DNA from: Amycolatopsis camponoti
GTDB taxonomy: Bacteria > Actinomycetota > Actinomycetes > Mycobacteriales > Pseudonocardiaceae
Assembly (NCBI RefSeq): GCF_902497555.1
Contig: NZ_CABVGP010000002.1
Span: forward strand, 2,988,501-3,052,500
Length of the DNA: 64,000 nucleotides
Direction: 5' to 3'
Shown here: positions 49,823-56,998 of the stretch, in pieces
How positions within the stretch are numbered: the stretch's first letter is position 1
Layout: every line of letters begins with the position of its first letter
Position numbers and translations under genes: made by a program
The notes under the pieces: model-generated
The model's input: only the letters and a program-made list of their open reading frames with translations
What the model was told of the DNA's origin: nothing
The model's database searches: none

Positions 49823-50598
49823 CGGTCCTGGTCGGCGCCGCGCCACCAGGCCGCGGTGGTGGCGACGCCGGTCGCCCCGACGAGGAGCACCAGGAGGTAT
49901 CCGACGACGCCGGGCGGGTCGTGGCCGGGACCGGCCAGCCCGGTGAACAGCGCGGGGACGGACCAGGGGAAGTAGCGGCCGTAGCCGACGAGCGCGACGA
50001 CCTGGGCCAGGAAGACGGCGGTGATCAGGGCCGCGACCCCGGCGAGGTAGCCCCGGCCGAGGCTGGCGGCGAACGCGAACGGCGTCACCAGCAGGATGGT
50101 CATGACCGCGGTCGCGAGGACCTCGCCGAGGCCGCGGGCCGCGACGGCGGCCGACCAGCCGCGCAGTCCGATGGTGGTTCCCAGGAGCAGGCCGAGCAGC
50201 AAGAGGTAGCCGGCCAGTGCCAGGCACCACAGCGCCGCGACGGCGAACTTGGCGCCGACGACCGTGGTGCGGGCCGTCGGCAGCGCGAGCAGGTCCTTGA
50301 TCGTGTGCTGGCTGAACTCCCGGCCGAACAGCCAGATCACGACGAGCCCGAAGACCCCCACGCCGCCGACCGCGACGATCTGGGCCAGCAGGGCGAAGGA
50401 GGCCGGCCAGTCGGCGCTGCCGCCGGTGAGCGACGCCTTCGTGCCCAGCAGGCCGAGCGCCCTCGCCCGGGACAGGTCCTGCAGGACGAACATGACCAGC
50501 GTGCCGAACACCCCGGCGACGGTGAAGGCCAGCACGGTCACCCACGGCAGCCGGGAGCGGCGCGCCTTCAGGACCTCGGCCCACAGTGCGCCCCTCAC
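49819..50598 (-). CDS. ABC-2 type exporter permease
   Basis: A 259-residue membrane protein with six hydrophobic segments. LWAEVLKARRSRLPWVTVLAFTVAG is the typical ABC-2 N-terminus and FGREFSQHTIKDLLALPTARTTVVGAKF the conserved loop. Works with the ATPase at 50595 to export a small molecule, lipid or peptide; BcrAB-like drug export is possible. ATGA overlap with the ATPase gene, whose product would energise it. Confidence 0.87.
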   Translation of the reverse strand: MRGALWAEVLKARRSRLPWVTVLAFTVAGVFGTLVMFVLQDLSRARALGLLGTKASLTGGSADWPASFALLAQIVAVGGVGVFGLVVIWLFGREFSQHTIKDLLALPTARTTVVGAKFAVAALWCLALAGYLLLLGLLLGTTIGLRGWSAAVAARGLGEVLATAVMTILLVTPFAFAASLGRGYLAGVAALITAVFLAQVVALVGYGRYFPWSVPALFTGLAGPGHDPPGVVGYLLVLLVGATGVATTAAWWRGADQDR

Positions 50599-51497
50599 GG
50601 CGTGCCGACCAGGCGCAGGAAGCAGGTCTCGAGGTCGTCCTGTTCGACGGCGAGCCGGGTCGGTGGGCAGCCCGCTGCGGCCAGGAGCGCGGCGACGTCG
50701 TCGGGACGCCGGATCGCGGTGTCCTCGCTCAGGACGAACCCGGGTTCGCCGGTGTCCTCGGCGCGGTAGCCGGCGGCGTGCAGGGCCGCCGCCCCCGCCA
50801 CCCGGTCCCGGACGGCGACGCGCAGGCGGGGCCGCGCCCGCGCGACCAGGTCGGAGGTGGCGCCTTCCCAGACGAGCCGGCCGCGGTCGAGGACGCCGAT
50901 GCGGCCGGCCAGCCGGGCGACCTCGGTGAGGATGTGGCTGGACAGCAGGACCGTCACCCCCTCGCGGGCGAGGTCGTGCAGCAGCGCGCGGATCTCGGCG
51001 ACGCCCGCGGGGTCGAGGCCGTTCGCCGGCTCGTCGAGGACCAGCAGCTCAGGCCGGTGCAGCAGCGCCTTGGCCAGGCCGAGCCGCTGGGCGTTCCCCA
51101 GCGACAGCGTGCGGGCCCGCCGGGTGGCGTAGGGCTCGAGCCCGAGCCGCGCGATCACCTCTCCGACCGGAGCGTCGCCGAGCCCGCGCAGGCGGGCGGC
51201 GACGGCGAGGTTCTCGGCGACCGTCAGCTCCGGGTACGCGGCGGGGGTCTCGACGAGGTAGCCGACCCGCGACCACACCGCGCGCGCGGCCGGGCGGACC
51301 GGGGTGCCCAGCAGGGAGACCGTGCCGCTCGTCGGCCGGACCATGCCGAGCAGCATCCGGATGGTGGTGGTCTTGCCGGCGCCGTTGAGCCCCAGCAGCG
51401 CGTAGATCTCCCCGGGCGGAACGCGCAGCGAGAGCCGGTCGACGGCGACGACGTCGCGGTAGCGCTTGGTCAGCTCGGTGGCGGCGATCGTGGTCAC
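50595..51497 (-). CDS. ABC exporter ATP-binding protein (BcrA/CcmA type)
   Basis: A 300-residue ABC ATPase: Walker A LLGLNGAGKTTTIRMLLG, signature LSLGNAQRLGLAKALL (variant of LSGGQ, usual in BcrA-type exporters), Walker B LLVLDEPANGLDPAG, switch VLLSSHILTEVARLA. The GTG start at 51497 follows GAAAGGGCTTCCC. First gene of a two-gene exporter operon with 49819. Confidence 0.9.
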   Translation of the reverse strand: MTTIAATELTKRYRDVVAVDRLSLRVPPGEIYALLGLNGAGKTTTIRMLLGMVRPTSGTVSLLGTPVRPAARAVWSRVGYLVETPAAYPELTVAENLAVAARLRGLGDAPVGEVIARLGLEPYATRRARTLSLGNAQRLGLAKALLHRPELLVLDEPANGLDPAGVAEIRALLHDLAREGVTVLLSSHILTEVARLAGRIGVLDRGRLVWEGATSDLVARARPRLRVAVRDRVAGAAALHAAGYRAEDTGEPGFVLSEDTAIRRPDDVAALLAAAGCPPTRLAVEQDDLETCFLRLVGTP

Positions 51498-51557
51498 GGG
51501 AAGCCCTTTCCTCGCACGGCGATCTTCTCGCCGACCAGGCTTCCCGGCACACCGTTC

Positions 51558-51568
51558 CGTACTGTACG
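51558..51568. promoter_or_regulatory. Palindrome upstream of the ABC exporter operon
   Basis: CGTAC-T-GTACG, a perfect 5-1-5 palindrome in the 86-bp gap between the exporter ATPase and the thioredoxin-fold gene. It may be a GntR- or TetR-type operator or overlap the promoter; no adjacent regulator gene. Confidence 0.3.
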
Positions 51569-51583
51569 CCTCCCCGGGGCGAG

Positions 51584-52321
51584 CTACTTCTTGAGCCTGC
51601 GGCTGCCGGCGTGCCAGTCTTCGGTCTTGCCCGTCTCCCGCGCCGTGACGCCGAAGGACGGCAGTTGCGGACGCTCGCGCAGGCTCCGCTTGAGCTCGGC
51701 GAAGCCGGGGAACCGGGCGAGGCCGACGACGTGGTCCCACAGCTGCCCGGCCTGCTCCTCGTCGGGCAGCCGGCTGATCACCGGCCCGAAGAAGGCGACG
51801 CCCGCCGGCGGTTCGAAGTGGACGATCGGCGTGCCGACGTCCTTGCCCGTCAACGACAACGCCTCGTCGGACTCCGCCTGGATCCCGGCGTCACGCGAGG
51901 TGTCCTCGAGCGCGTCGACGAGCGAGGCCGGCAGGCCGGCTTCGGCGAGCGCGTCGGCGGCCAGACCGGGAGTGCCCTGCCAGCCGGGAGACCGCCCTTC
52001 GACGGGCTCGGCCTCGAAGATGCGCGCGCCGAAGGCGGCGTAGAGCGGGCCGATCGCCTCGCGGCCGTGCTGCTCGCGTGCCGCCGACGCCACCCGCAGC
52101 AGCCGCAGGCCCGCGGTGTGCTGCGCGGGGTAGTCCTCGGGGAAGTGGGTGTTGTAGTCGAGGTGCGAGTTGATGAGGCGCAGGGAGATGAACCGCCAGT
52201 CGACGGAGTAGTCGCGCTGCGCCTGGACGATCCGGATCCACTTGCTCGTCATCCAGGCGAACGGGCAGATGGGGTCGAAGTAGAAGTCGATGTCGGCGTG
52301 GTCCGCTGAACCGGTGCTCAT
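51584..52321 (-). CDS. DsbA-like thioredoxin-fold protein, Rv2466c (mycothiol-dependent reductase) family
   Basis: A 245-residue protein: IDFYFDPICPFAWMTSKWIRIV is the thioredoxin-fold start, then VDWRFISLRLINS and RLLRVASAAREQHG, GTPIVHFEPPAGVAFFGPVISRLP (cis-Pro region) and a helical insert between. This is the Rv2466c family, in which the mycobacterial enzyme has a CPWC centre and uses mycothiol. Here the motif is CPFA, so the resolving Cys is absent and a monothiol mechanism would be needed. ATG 52321. Single gene. Confidence 0.83.
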   Translation of the reverse strand: MSTGSADHADIDFYFDPICPFAWMTSKWIRIVQAQRDYSVDWRFISLRLINSHLDYNTHFPEDYPAQHTAGLRLLRVASAAREQHGREAIGPLYAAFGARIFEAEPVEGRSPGWQGTPGLAADALAEAGLPASLVDALEDTSRDAGIQAESDEALSLTGKDVGTPIVHFEPPAGVAFFGPVISRLPDEEQAGQLWDHVVGLARFPGFAELKRSLRERPQLPSFGVTARETGKTEDWHAGSRRLKK

Positions 52322-52410
52322 GCCCGCGATCCTAGGTCGCCGGCGGTGAGGGTGTGCGCCGGCCGCGGCTGGTCCCGCTCCCGCGAACGGGACCGGCCGG
52401 GCGTTGCGGG

Positions 52411-53280
52411 TCAGCTCTTCTTGCTCTTGGTCTTGGCGGCTTTGACCTTGCCCTTCACGGTGCCCTTGGCGTCCTGGAGCGGGGCGTACGTGCCGTACAG
52501 CGCGGGGTCGGGCTTCGGTGCCGTTCCCGGGCCGCCGAGGGGTTCGGGGTCCATCAGGTACTCGATGCCGGCCTCGGTGGTCCAGCCGCCCTTGGCTCCG
52601 TCCGGGCCGTCCGAGAGGTGCCAGATGGTGTTGTTGTGCTTCTGGTCCTCCTCGTCGAGGAGCGCGTTGGGCGCGATTTCGTCCTCGAGGCCGTCGGCCT
52701 TCAGCTCTTCGATCGCGGCCAGCCACTGCTTCTGGTGCACGGTGTCGCGGGCAAGGTTGAACTGCAGCATCGCCTTGACGCCCGGGTCGTCGGTCATGTT
52801 GTACAGCCGGGCGGTCTGCAGGCGGCCCTGCGCCTCGGCGGCGACGTTGGCGCGGAAGTCGGCCAGCAGGTTGCCGGAAGCGACGATGTACTTGCCGTTC
52901 CACGGGGTTCCGTTGCTGTCGGCCGGAAGCGCGCCGCCGCCGGCGACGATCGTCTGCTGGACGTCCATGCCGCCGATCATCGCGGCCATCACCGGGTCCT
53001 TCACGGCGGCGGCGGTGGCCGTGGCGGGCGCGCCTTCGAGGAGGCGGGCGACCATGGTGGCGAGCATTTCGACGTGCCCGATCTCCTCGGTCGCGGTGTC
53101 CATGATGAGGTCCTTGTACTTGCCTTCGATGCGGCAGTTCCAGCCCTGGAACAGGTATTGCATCGTGACGCTCATTTCGCCGAAGGCGCCGCCGATGAGC
53201 TCCTGGAGCTTGTGGGCGTACACGGCGTCGGGCTTTTCGGGCTTGGCTTCGAACTGCAGCAGCTTCGTGTGACGGAACAC
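52411..53280 (-). CDS. Manganese (non-heme) catalase
   Basis: A 289-residue ferritin-like protein. Glu35 (FGEMSVTMQYLFQGW), Glu66 and His69 (TEEIGHVEM), Glu149 (AAEAQGR) and His182 (RDTVHQKQW) fit the dimanganese ligands of Lactobacillus catalase almost number for number. It breaks H2O2 to water and oxygen in the cytoplasm. The C-terminal 25 residues are Lys-rich (GKVKAAKTKSKKS). A GGTT-N15-GGGAAT sequence upstream may be a stress sigma promoter. Single gene closed on the upstream side by the terminator at 53401. Confidence 0.93.
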   Translation of the reverse strand: MFRHTKLLQFEAKPEKPDAVYAHKLQELIGGAFGEMSVTMQYLFQGWNCRIEGKYKDLIMDTATEEIGHVEMLATMVARLLEGAPATATAAAVKDPVMAAMIGGMDVQQTIVAGGGALPADSNGTPWNGKYIVASGNLLADFRANVAAEAQGRLQTARLYNMTDDPGVKAMLQFNLARDTVHQKQWLAAIEELKADGLEDEIAPNALLDEEDQKHNNTIWHLSDGPDGAKGGWTTEAGIEYLMDPEPLGGPGTAPKPDPALYGTYAPLQDAKGTVKGKVKAAKTKSKKS

Positions 53281-53338
53281 GGTGGTCCCTCCGTCTTCGC
53301 AGATGGGGTTCCGCCGGACATCGGCGGTCGCTGCTCTG

Positions 53339-53363
53339 ATTCCCGGTTAGCGGGCGGTTAACC
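53339..53363 (-). promoter_or_regulatory. Possible sigma-B-type promoter of Mn catalase
   Basis: On the minus strand, GGTT, 15 nt, GGGAAT, about 60 bp before the catalase start. Resembles the GNNT-N14-16-GGGTAY consensus of actinobacterial general-stress sigma factors with one deviation in the -10. Confidence 0.35.
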
Positions 53364-53400
53364 GTGGCTTCGAAATGCGCGGGATTTCCTTGCGGACGCG

Positions 53401-53445
53401 GAAAACCGCGTGGGTGAAGGCATGACCTTCACCCACGCGGTTTTC
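53401..53445 (-). terminator. Strong terminator of the YbdK/SRPBCC operon
   Basis: Arms 53401-53420 and 53426-53445 are exact 20-bp reverse complements around loop CATGA. Read leftward it ends in CGCGGTTTTC, with a short T run. It lies 23 bp after the end of the SRPBCC gene at 53469. Confidence 0.85.
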
Positions 53446-53468
53446 TTCTGTGGCGCTGCGAATTCAGC

Positions 53469-53906
53469 TCAGGCGGGGGCGCCGAAGACCTGAACGAGGC
53501 TCTTCTCCGTGTCGGCGCCCACTTTTTCGAACACGATCTTCGTCAGCGGCGCCGCCAGTTTCGCGGCTCCGCTGAATTCGATAGTCGCGTGGTAAGTGAT
53601 CGTCGTTCCCGATCCGTTCGCCGCGGTGACGCCGATGTCGTCGGTGGAGGTCGCGGTGTCGTTGCGGCCCACGAACACCACCCGGCCCGGCTCGAGCCGG
53701 GTCAGCTCGTACGTCAGCTCGGTCTCGATGCCCGCGATCTTCGAGACGTTGCGCCACCGGGAACCGACCTCGACCGGGCCTTCGACGAGCGGTTCGCAGG
53801 AAACCGTTCCGGGGTCCCATTCTTCGGCGTTGGCGAAGTTCTTCAGGTAGTCCAGCACCCGCTCCGGCGGTGCGGCGACGTCGAAGCTGCGGGTGACATC
53901 GACCAT
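53469..53906 (-). CDS. SRPBCC family protein
   Basis: A 145-residue START-like protein: VDVTRSFDVAAPPERVLDYLKNFANAEEWDPGTVSCEPL, ELTYELTRLEPGRVVFVGRN and the C-terminal helix AAKLAAPLTKIVFEKVGADTEKSL. SRPBCC domains form a deep pocket for hydrophobic ligands; members include cyclases and lipid-binding proteins. 32 bp downstream of a second SRPBCC gene and last in the operon. Role unknown. Confidence 0.82.
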   Translation of the reverse strand: MVDVTRSFDVAAPPERVLDYLKNFANAEEWDPGTVSCEPLVEGPVEVGSRWRNVSKIAGIETELTYELTRLEPGRVVFVGRNDTATSTDDIGVTAANGSGTTITYHATIEFSGAAKLAAPLTKIVFEKVGADTEKSLVQVFGAPA

Positions 53907-53938
53907 GGGGGCTCCTTGCCTGGTGGGTGTCTTCCGGG

Positions 53939-54412
53939 TCAGTCGGTGCGCTGGCCGGGGCGGTCGACGTCGCCGCGCCACGCGCCCGTCTCGTGGCCGT
54001 CGCGGGTCTCGATGAACGTCTTGAACCGGTCGAGGTCGCCCTGGACCCGGCGGTCGAGGATGCCGAGCTTGTCGGCGACGTTCTCCACGAAACCCTCCGG
54101 GTCGACGTCCATCTGCACGGTGACCCGGGTGCTGGTGTCGTCGAGGCGGTGCACGGTGACGACACCGGCGTGGTCGGGGCCCGAGTCGGACTTCCACGCG
54201 ACCCGCTCGTCCGGGTTCTGCTCGGTGATCGTCGCGTCGAACTCGCGGGTGACGCCGGCGACACTGACTGTCCAGTGCGTGTGGGTGGCGTCACGCTGCT
54301 CGATGTGGTCGACGCCTTCCATGAACCGGGGGAAGTCGGCGAACTGGGTCCACTGGTTGTAGACCGTGGTCACATCGGCGTCGACGTCGACGGACTTGGT
54401 GATCGTGCTCAT
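53939..54412 (-). CDS. SRPBCC / cyclase-dehydrase-like protein
   Basis: A 157-residue protein starting STITKSVDVDADVTTVYNQWTQFADFPRFMEGVDHIEQRD in blocks; W.QF.DFP.FM.GV is typical of the polyketide_cyc2-like proteins often annotated SRPBCC. FVENVADKLGILDRRVQGDLDRFKTFIE closes the fold. Common in stress-related clusters of actinobacteria beside catalases and YbdK. 7 bp after YbdK, so same operon. Confidence 0.82.
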   Translation of the reverse strand: MSTITKSVDVDADVTTVYNQWTQFADFPRFMEGVDHIEQRDATHTHWTVSVAGVTREFDATITEQNPDERVAWKSDSGPDHAGVVTVHRLDDTSTRVTVQMDVDPEGFVENVADKLGILDRRVQGDLDRFKTFIETRDGHETGAWRGDVDRPGQRTD

Positions 54413-54419
54413 GCGCGGA

Positions 54420-55574
54420 TCAGCTCCTCGGGGGTGCGGGGGAATGAGCGACTGCTTCCCGGCTACCCCCTTCGCCGGGGGACAAACGCGCGAGCGCGGC
54501 GTCGTCGACGATCGCGCCGGGGCCGTCGCGCGCCACCCGGACCTGGCGCTCGGCCCCGGTTTCCCCGGCGACGACCCGCCGGAGCAGCGCCTGGGTGACC
54601 GCTTCGTCGCCGGCGGCGGCCAGCGCCGGCCGGACGTGGTTCACCAGTTCGTGGAGCAGGGCCGTGGCCGGGACGCGCCGGCCGGTCAGGGGATCGACGC
54701 CCGGTCCGTGGATGCCGTGGCGCGCGGCGGTCCACAACGCCGCGGCGGCGAGCTGACCGTCCACATCGGGCGCTTCGACGCCGCGGCCGAGGTCGGCGAG
54801 TGCGGTGCGGACCAGGGCCCGGGTGAGCGCCACCTGCAGGAGGGCTTCGTCGACCGTCCGGGCGACGTCGGCGATCCGCACTTCGACGGTCGGGTGCGCC
54901 GCCGACGGCCGGGCGGCCCAGAACGTCATCCGGTCGTCGACGAGGACGCCGCTGTCCACCAGGCGCCCGAGGCAGCGTTCGTAGGCGCCGAGGTCGCCGA
55001 AGCGGGGCGGGATGCCCCCACCGGGCAGCGGGGCCTGCTGGATCACGCGCCAGCTCTGGTGACCGGTGTGCTGTCCGTGGTGGACGGCGGAGTTCCCGGA
55101 CAGCGCGAGCAACGTCGGCAGCCGGGGCCGCAGGTGATCGACGACGGCGACGGCGTGCGCCCGGTCGGGGACGCCGACGTGGACGTGGCAGCCGCAGGTC
55201 TCGTAGCCGGCGAGGACACCCCGGTAGGTGTCCCCGATGGCGTGGTGGCGCGGGCTGCCGGTCAGCCGGGGCCGGTCCCCGGCCAGCGGCGGCGTGCCGA
55301 GCGGCACGACCAGCGCGTCTTCCTCCTGCGCGGCGCCGGCCAGCACCGCGCGCTGGACGCGCAGCGCCCGGCCGACGTCGCGCAGGTCGGTGTGCACGCC
55401 GGTGACCGCTTCGACCTGCGACTGGTACAGCTCGGGCACGAACGTGCCGTCGTCCGGGAGACGGGCGAGGATCGCCGTCGCCCGGGACGCCGGTCGCCGG
55501 GTGGCGGCGTCGACGATGAGGAACTCCTCTTCGACGCCCACGGTTTCGATGCCTACGGTGCTGCCGGCCGTCAT
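54420..55574 (-). CDS. ybdK: Carboxylate-amine ligase YbdK (glutamate-cysteine ligase family 2)
   Basis: A 384-residue GCS2-family protein. The start VGIETVGVEEEFLIVD, the block FVPELYQSQVEAVTGVHTDLRDV, then GCHVHVGVPD and LPTLLALSGNSAVHHG, and RFGDLGAYERCLGRLVDSGVLVDD match YbdK. The family shows weak glutamate-cysteine ligase activity; in mycothiol organisms the true substrate is unknown. ATG 55574 follows AGGAGGCCGGCG. First gene of a three-gene operon with two SRPBCC genes; divergent from the CDGSH gene by 48 bp. Confidence 0.88.
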   Translation of the reverse strand: MTAGSTVGIETVGVEEEFLIVDAATRRPASRATAILARLPDDGTFVPELYQSQVEAVTGVHTDLRDVGRALRVQRAVLAGAAQEEDALVVPLGTPPLAGDRPRLTGSPRHHAIGDTYRGVLAGYETCGCHVHVGVPDRAHAVAVVDHLRPRLPTLLALSGNSAVHHGQHTGHQSWRVIQQAPLPGGGIPPRFGDLGAYERCLGRLVDSGVLVDDRMTFWAARPSAAHPTVEVRIADVARTVDEALLQVALTRALVRTALADLGRGVEAPDVDGQLAAAALWTAARHGIHGPGVDPLTGRRVPATALLHELVNHVRPALAAAGDEAVTQALLRRVVAGETGAERQVRVARDGPGAIVDDAALARLSPGEGGSREAVAHSPAPPRS

Positions 55575-55622
55575 CGCCGGCCTCCTGGCTTGGCCGGGCA
55601 CCGGGCGGGGTACCCGGGGCCG

Positions 55623-55835
55623 GTGAACGACGACACGACACGCGCCACCGTCACCCCGTACGAAGACGGCCCGCTGCTGCTGCGCGGCGACTTCGAAATC
55701 CGCTCACCGGACGGCGAGGTCATCGATCCCGGCCGGAGCACCGTCGCGCTGTGCCGGTGCGGCCTCTCGGCCGTCAAACCCTTCTGCGACGGAACGCACA
55801 AGGTCCGCGGCTTCCGGGCCCGGGGTGGCCGCTGA
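55623..55835 (+). CDS. CDGSH iron-sulfur domain protein
   Basis: A 70-residue protein with VALCRCGLSAVKPFCDGTHKVRGF, the C-x-C-x2-S-x3-P-x-C-D-G-x-H signature that holds a 2Fe-2S cluster through three Cys and one His. PLLLRGDFEIRSPDGEVIDP is the usual N-terminal part. Probably an electron-transfer or redox-sensing protein. GTG 55623. Its 3' 132 bp overlap antisense with the end of the iron-containing redox enzyme gene. Confidence 0.9.
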   Translation: MNDDTTRATVTPYEDGPLLLRGDFEIRSPDGEVIDPGRSTVALCRCGLSAVKPFCDGTHKVRGFRARGGR

Positions 55836-56816
55836 GCGCAGCGAAGACCGGCCGTCTTCCCAGCGCGTCAGCAGCATCCGGGCGAACTCGGCGTCCACCG
55901 CGAGCCCGCACGCCGCGCCGAAGACGACGTCGGCCGCGGCGGCCGGATTCTCGCGGGCGAACGTGCCGCAGAGATCGTGGGCGGCGATCTGCTCGTGGAC
56001 GGCGTCGGCTTCGACGTGCACGTCGAAGAACCGCGTCGCGTCGGCGTCACCGCCGAGCCGGCGCAATCCGTTGCCGTAGCGGCGGTTCGGCAGCGACGAG
56101 GTCATCTCGAACGCGGCCAGGTGCCCGAGCGTGGCGCCGAGCCAGCGCCGGTGGAAGCCGAACAGCGACATCAGGTTGCTCACCGCGAGCGTCACGGCGG
56201 GGACGTCGTCGATGTAGTGGCCGTAGGCGTCGTCGAGCCCGAGCCCGCGCATGGTGGCGCGGAACAGCTCGGAGTGCATGCGCTCCAGCCTGCCGTCGCC
56301 GTACTCGTCGGACTGGATCTCCAGGAGGGCCACCTTGGCGGCGCCGGACAGGCGGGGAATGGCCCAGCTGTGCGGATCCGCTTCCTTGAGGTGGTAAACC
56401 GAGCGGTGCACGACGAACTCGCGGAACTGCCCGGCCGAAGCGCGGCGCTGCAGGAACTTCGCCAGCGAGGGCCCGTCGTCGTTCCGGACCAGCTCGAGGA
56501 GCGCTTTCGGCACGTCCTCGGGCCGCACGGCGACCGTGGGCACGAGCTCGCGCAGCCCCGCCAGCCAGCGCTTCTCCGCCTCCCGTCTGACGCGGTCGAC
56601 GAACGGCGTGTGCTCCCAGCCCGGGTCGACGTCGTCGAAGCCGCGGTAGCCGAGTTCGTAGCAGATCCACAGCGTGAGCTGCAGATCGTCGTCGTGCAGC
56701 ACCGGCAGCTCCGCGAAGCCCGGCAGGGGACCGCCGTCGGTGTCGTCCGGCTTCCCGCCGAGGAGCCGGTGGGCGACCGCGGTGCTCAACGGGCCGCGGG
56801 GGTGGGGCAAGAACAT
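55704..56816 (-). CDS. Iron-containing redox enzyme (heme-oxygenase-like diiron fold)
   Basis: A 370-residue all-helical protein. LWICYELGYRGFDDVDPGWE, FVVHRSVYHLKEADPHSWAIPRLSGAAKVALLEIQSDEYGDGR, the helix LFGFHRRWLGATLGHLAAFEMTSSLPNRRYGNGLRRLGG and FFDVHVEADAVHEQIAAHDL place the E/H metal ligands of the PF14518-type HDO superfamily. Such proteins oxidise small substrates with O2. The last 43 residues, rich in Ala/Gly/Pro, are encoded opposite the CDGSH gene and may be dispensable. A good stress-type promoter precedes it. Confidence 0.85.
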   Translation of the reverse strand: MFLPHPRGPLSTAVAHRLLGGKPDDTDGGPLPGFAELPVLHDDDLQLTLWICYELGYRGFDDVDPGWEHTPFVDRVRREAEKRWLAGLRELVPTVAVRPEDVPKALLELVRNDDGPSLAKFLQRRASAGQFREFVVHRSVYHLKEADPHSWAIPRLSGAAKVALLEIQSDEYGDGRLERMHSELFRATMRGLGLDDAYGHYIDDVPAVTLAVSNLMSLFGFHRRWLGATLGHLAAFEMTSSLPNRRYGNGLRRLGGDADATRFFDVHVEADAVHEQIAAHDLCGTFARENPAAAADVVFGAACGLAVDAEFARMLLTRWEDGRSSLRSAATPGPEAADLVRSVAEGFDGREAAPAQRDGAPAGIDDLAVR

Positions 56817-56844
56817 GGAACCTCCTGATCACTGGGCGCCCCGG

Positions 56845-56869
56845 ATACCCATTCGGACGCTCTTCACGC
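56845..56869 (-). promoter_or_regulatory. Sigma-B-type promoter of the iron-containing redox enzyme
   Basis: Minus strand GCGT, 15 nt, GGGTAT, matching GNNT-N14-16-GGGTAY; the -10 ends 29 bp before the ATG at 56816. Fits general-stress control of this gene. Confidence 0.5.
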
Positions 56870-56998
56870 GTGGCCGGACGAGCGGCCGAAGAGGAACGGC
56901 GGACCCCGCGGCACCGTTGTTCCGGCCGGCCCGCAGGTGCTATACCGGCAGCTGCCCGGTGTCGCGACGACGCGATGCCCAAGCGAGCGGAGTGTCTG

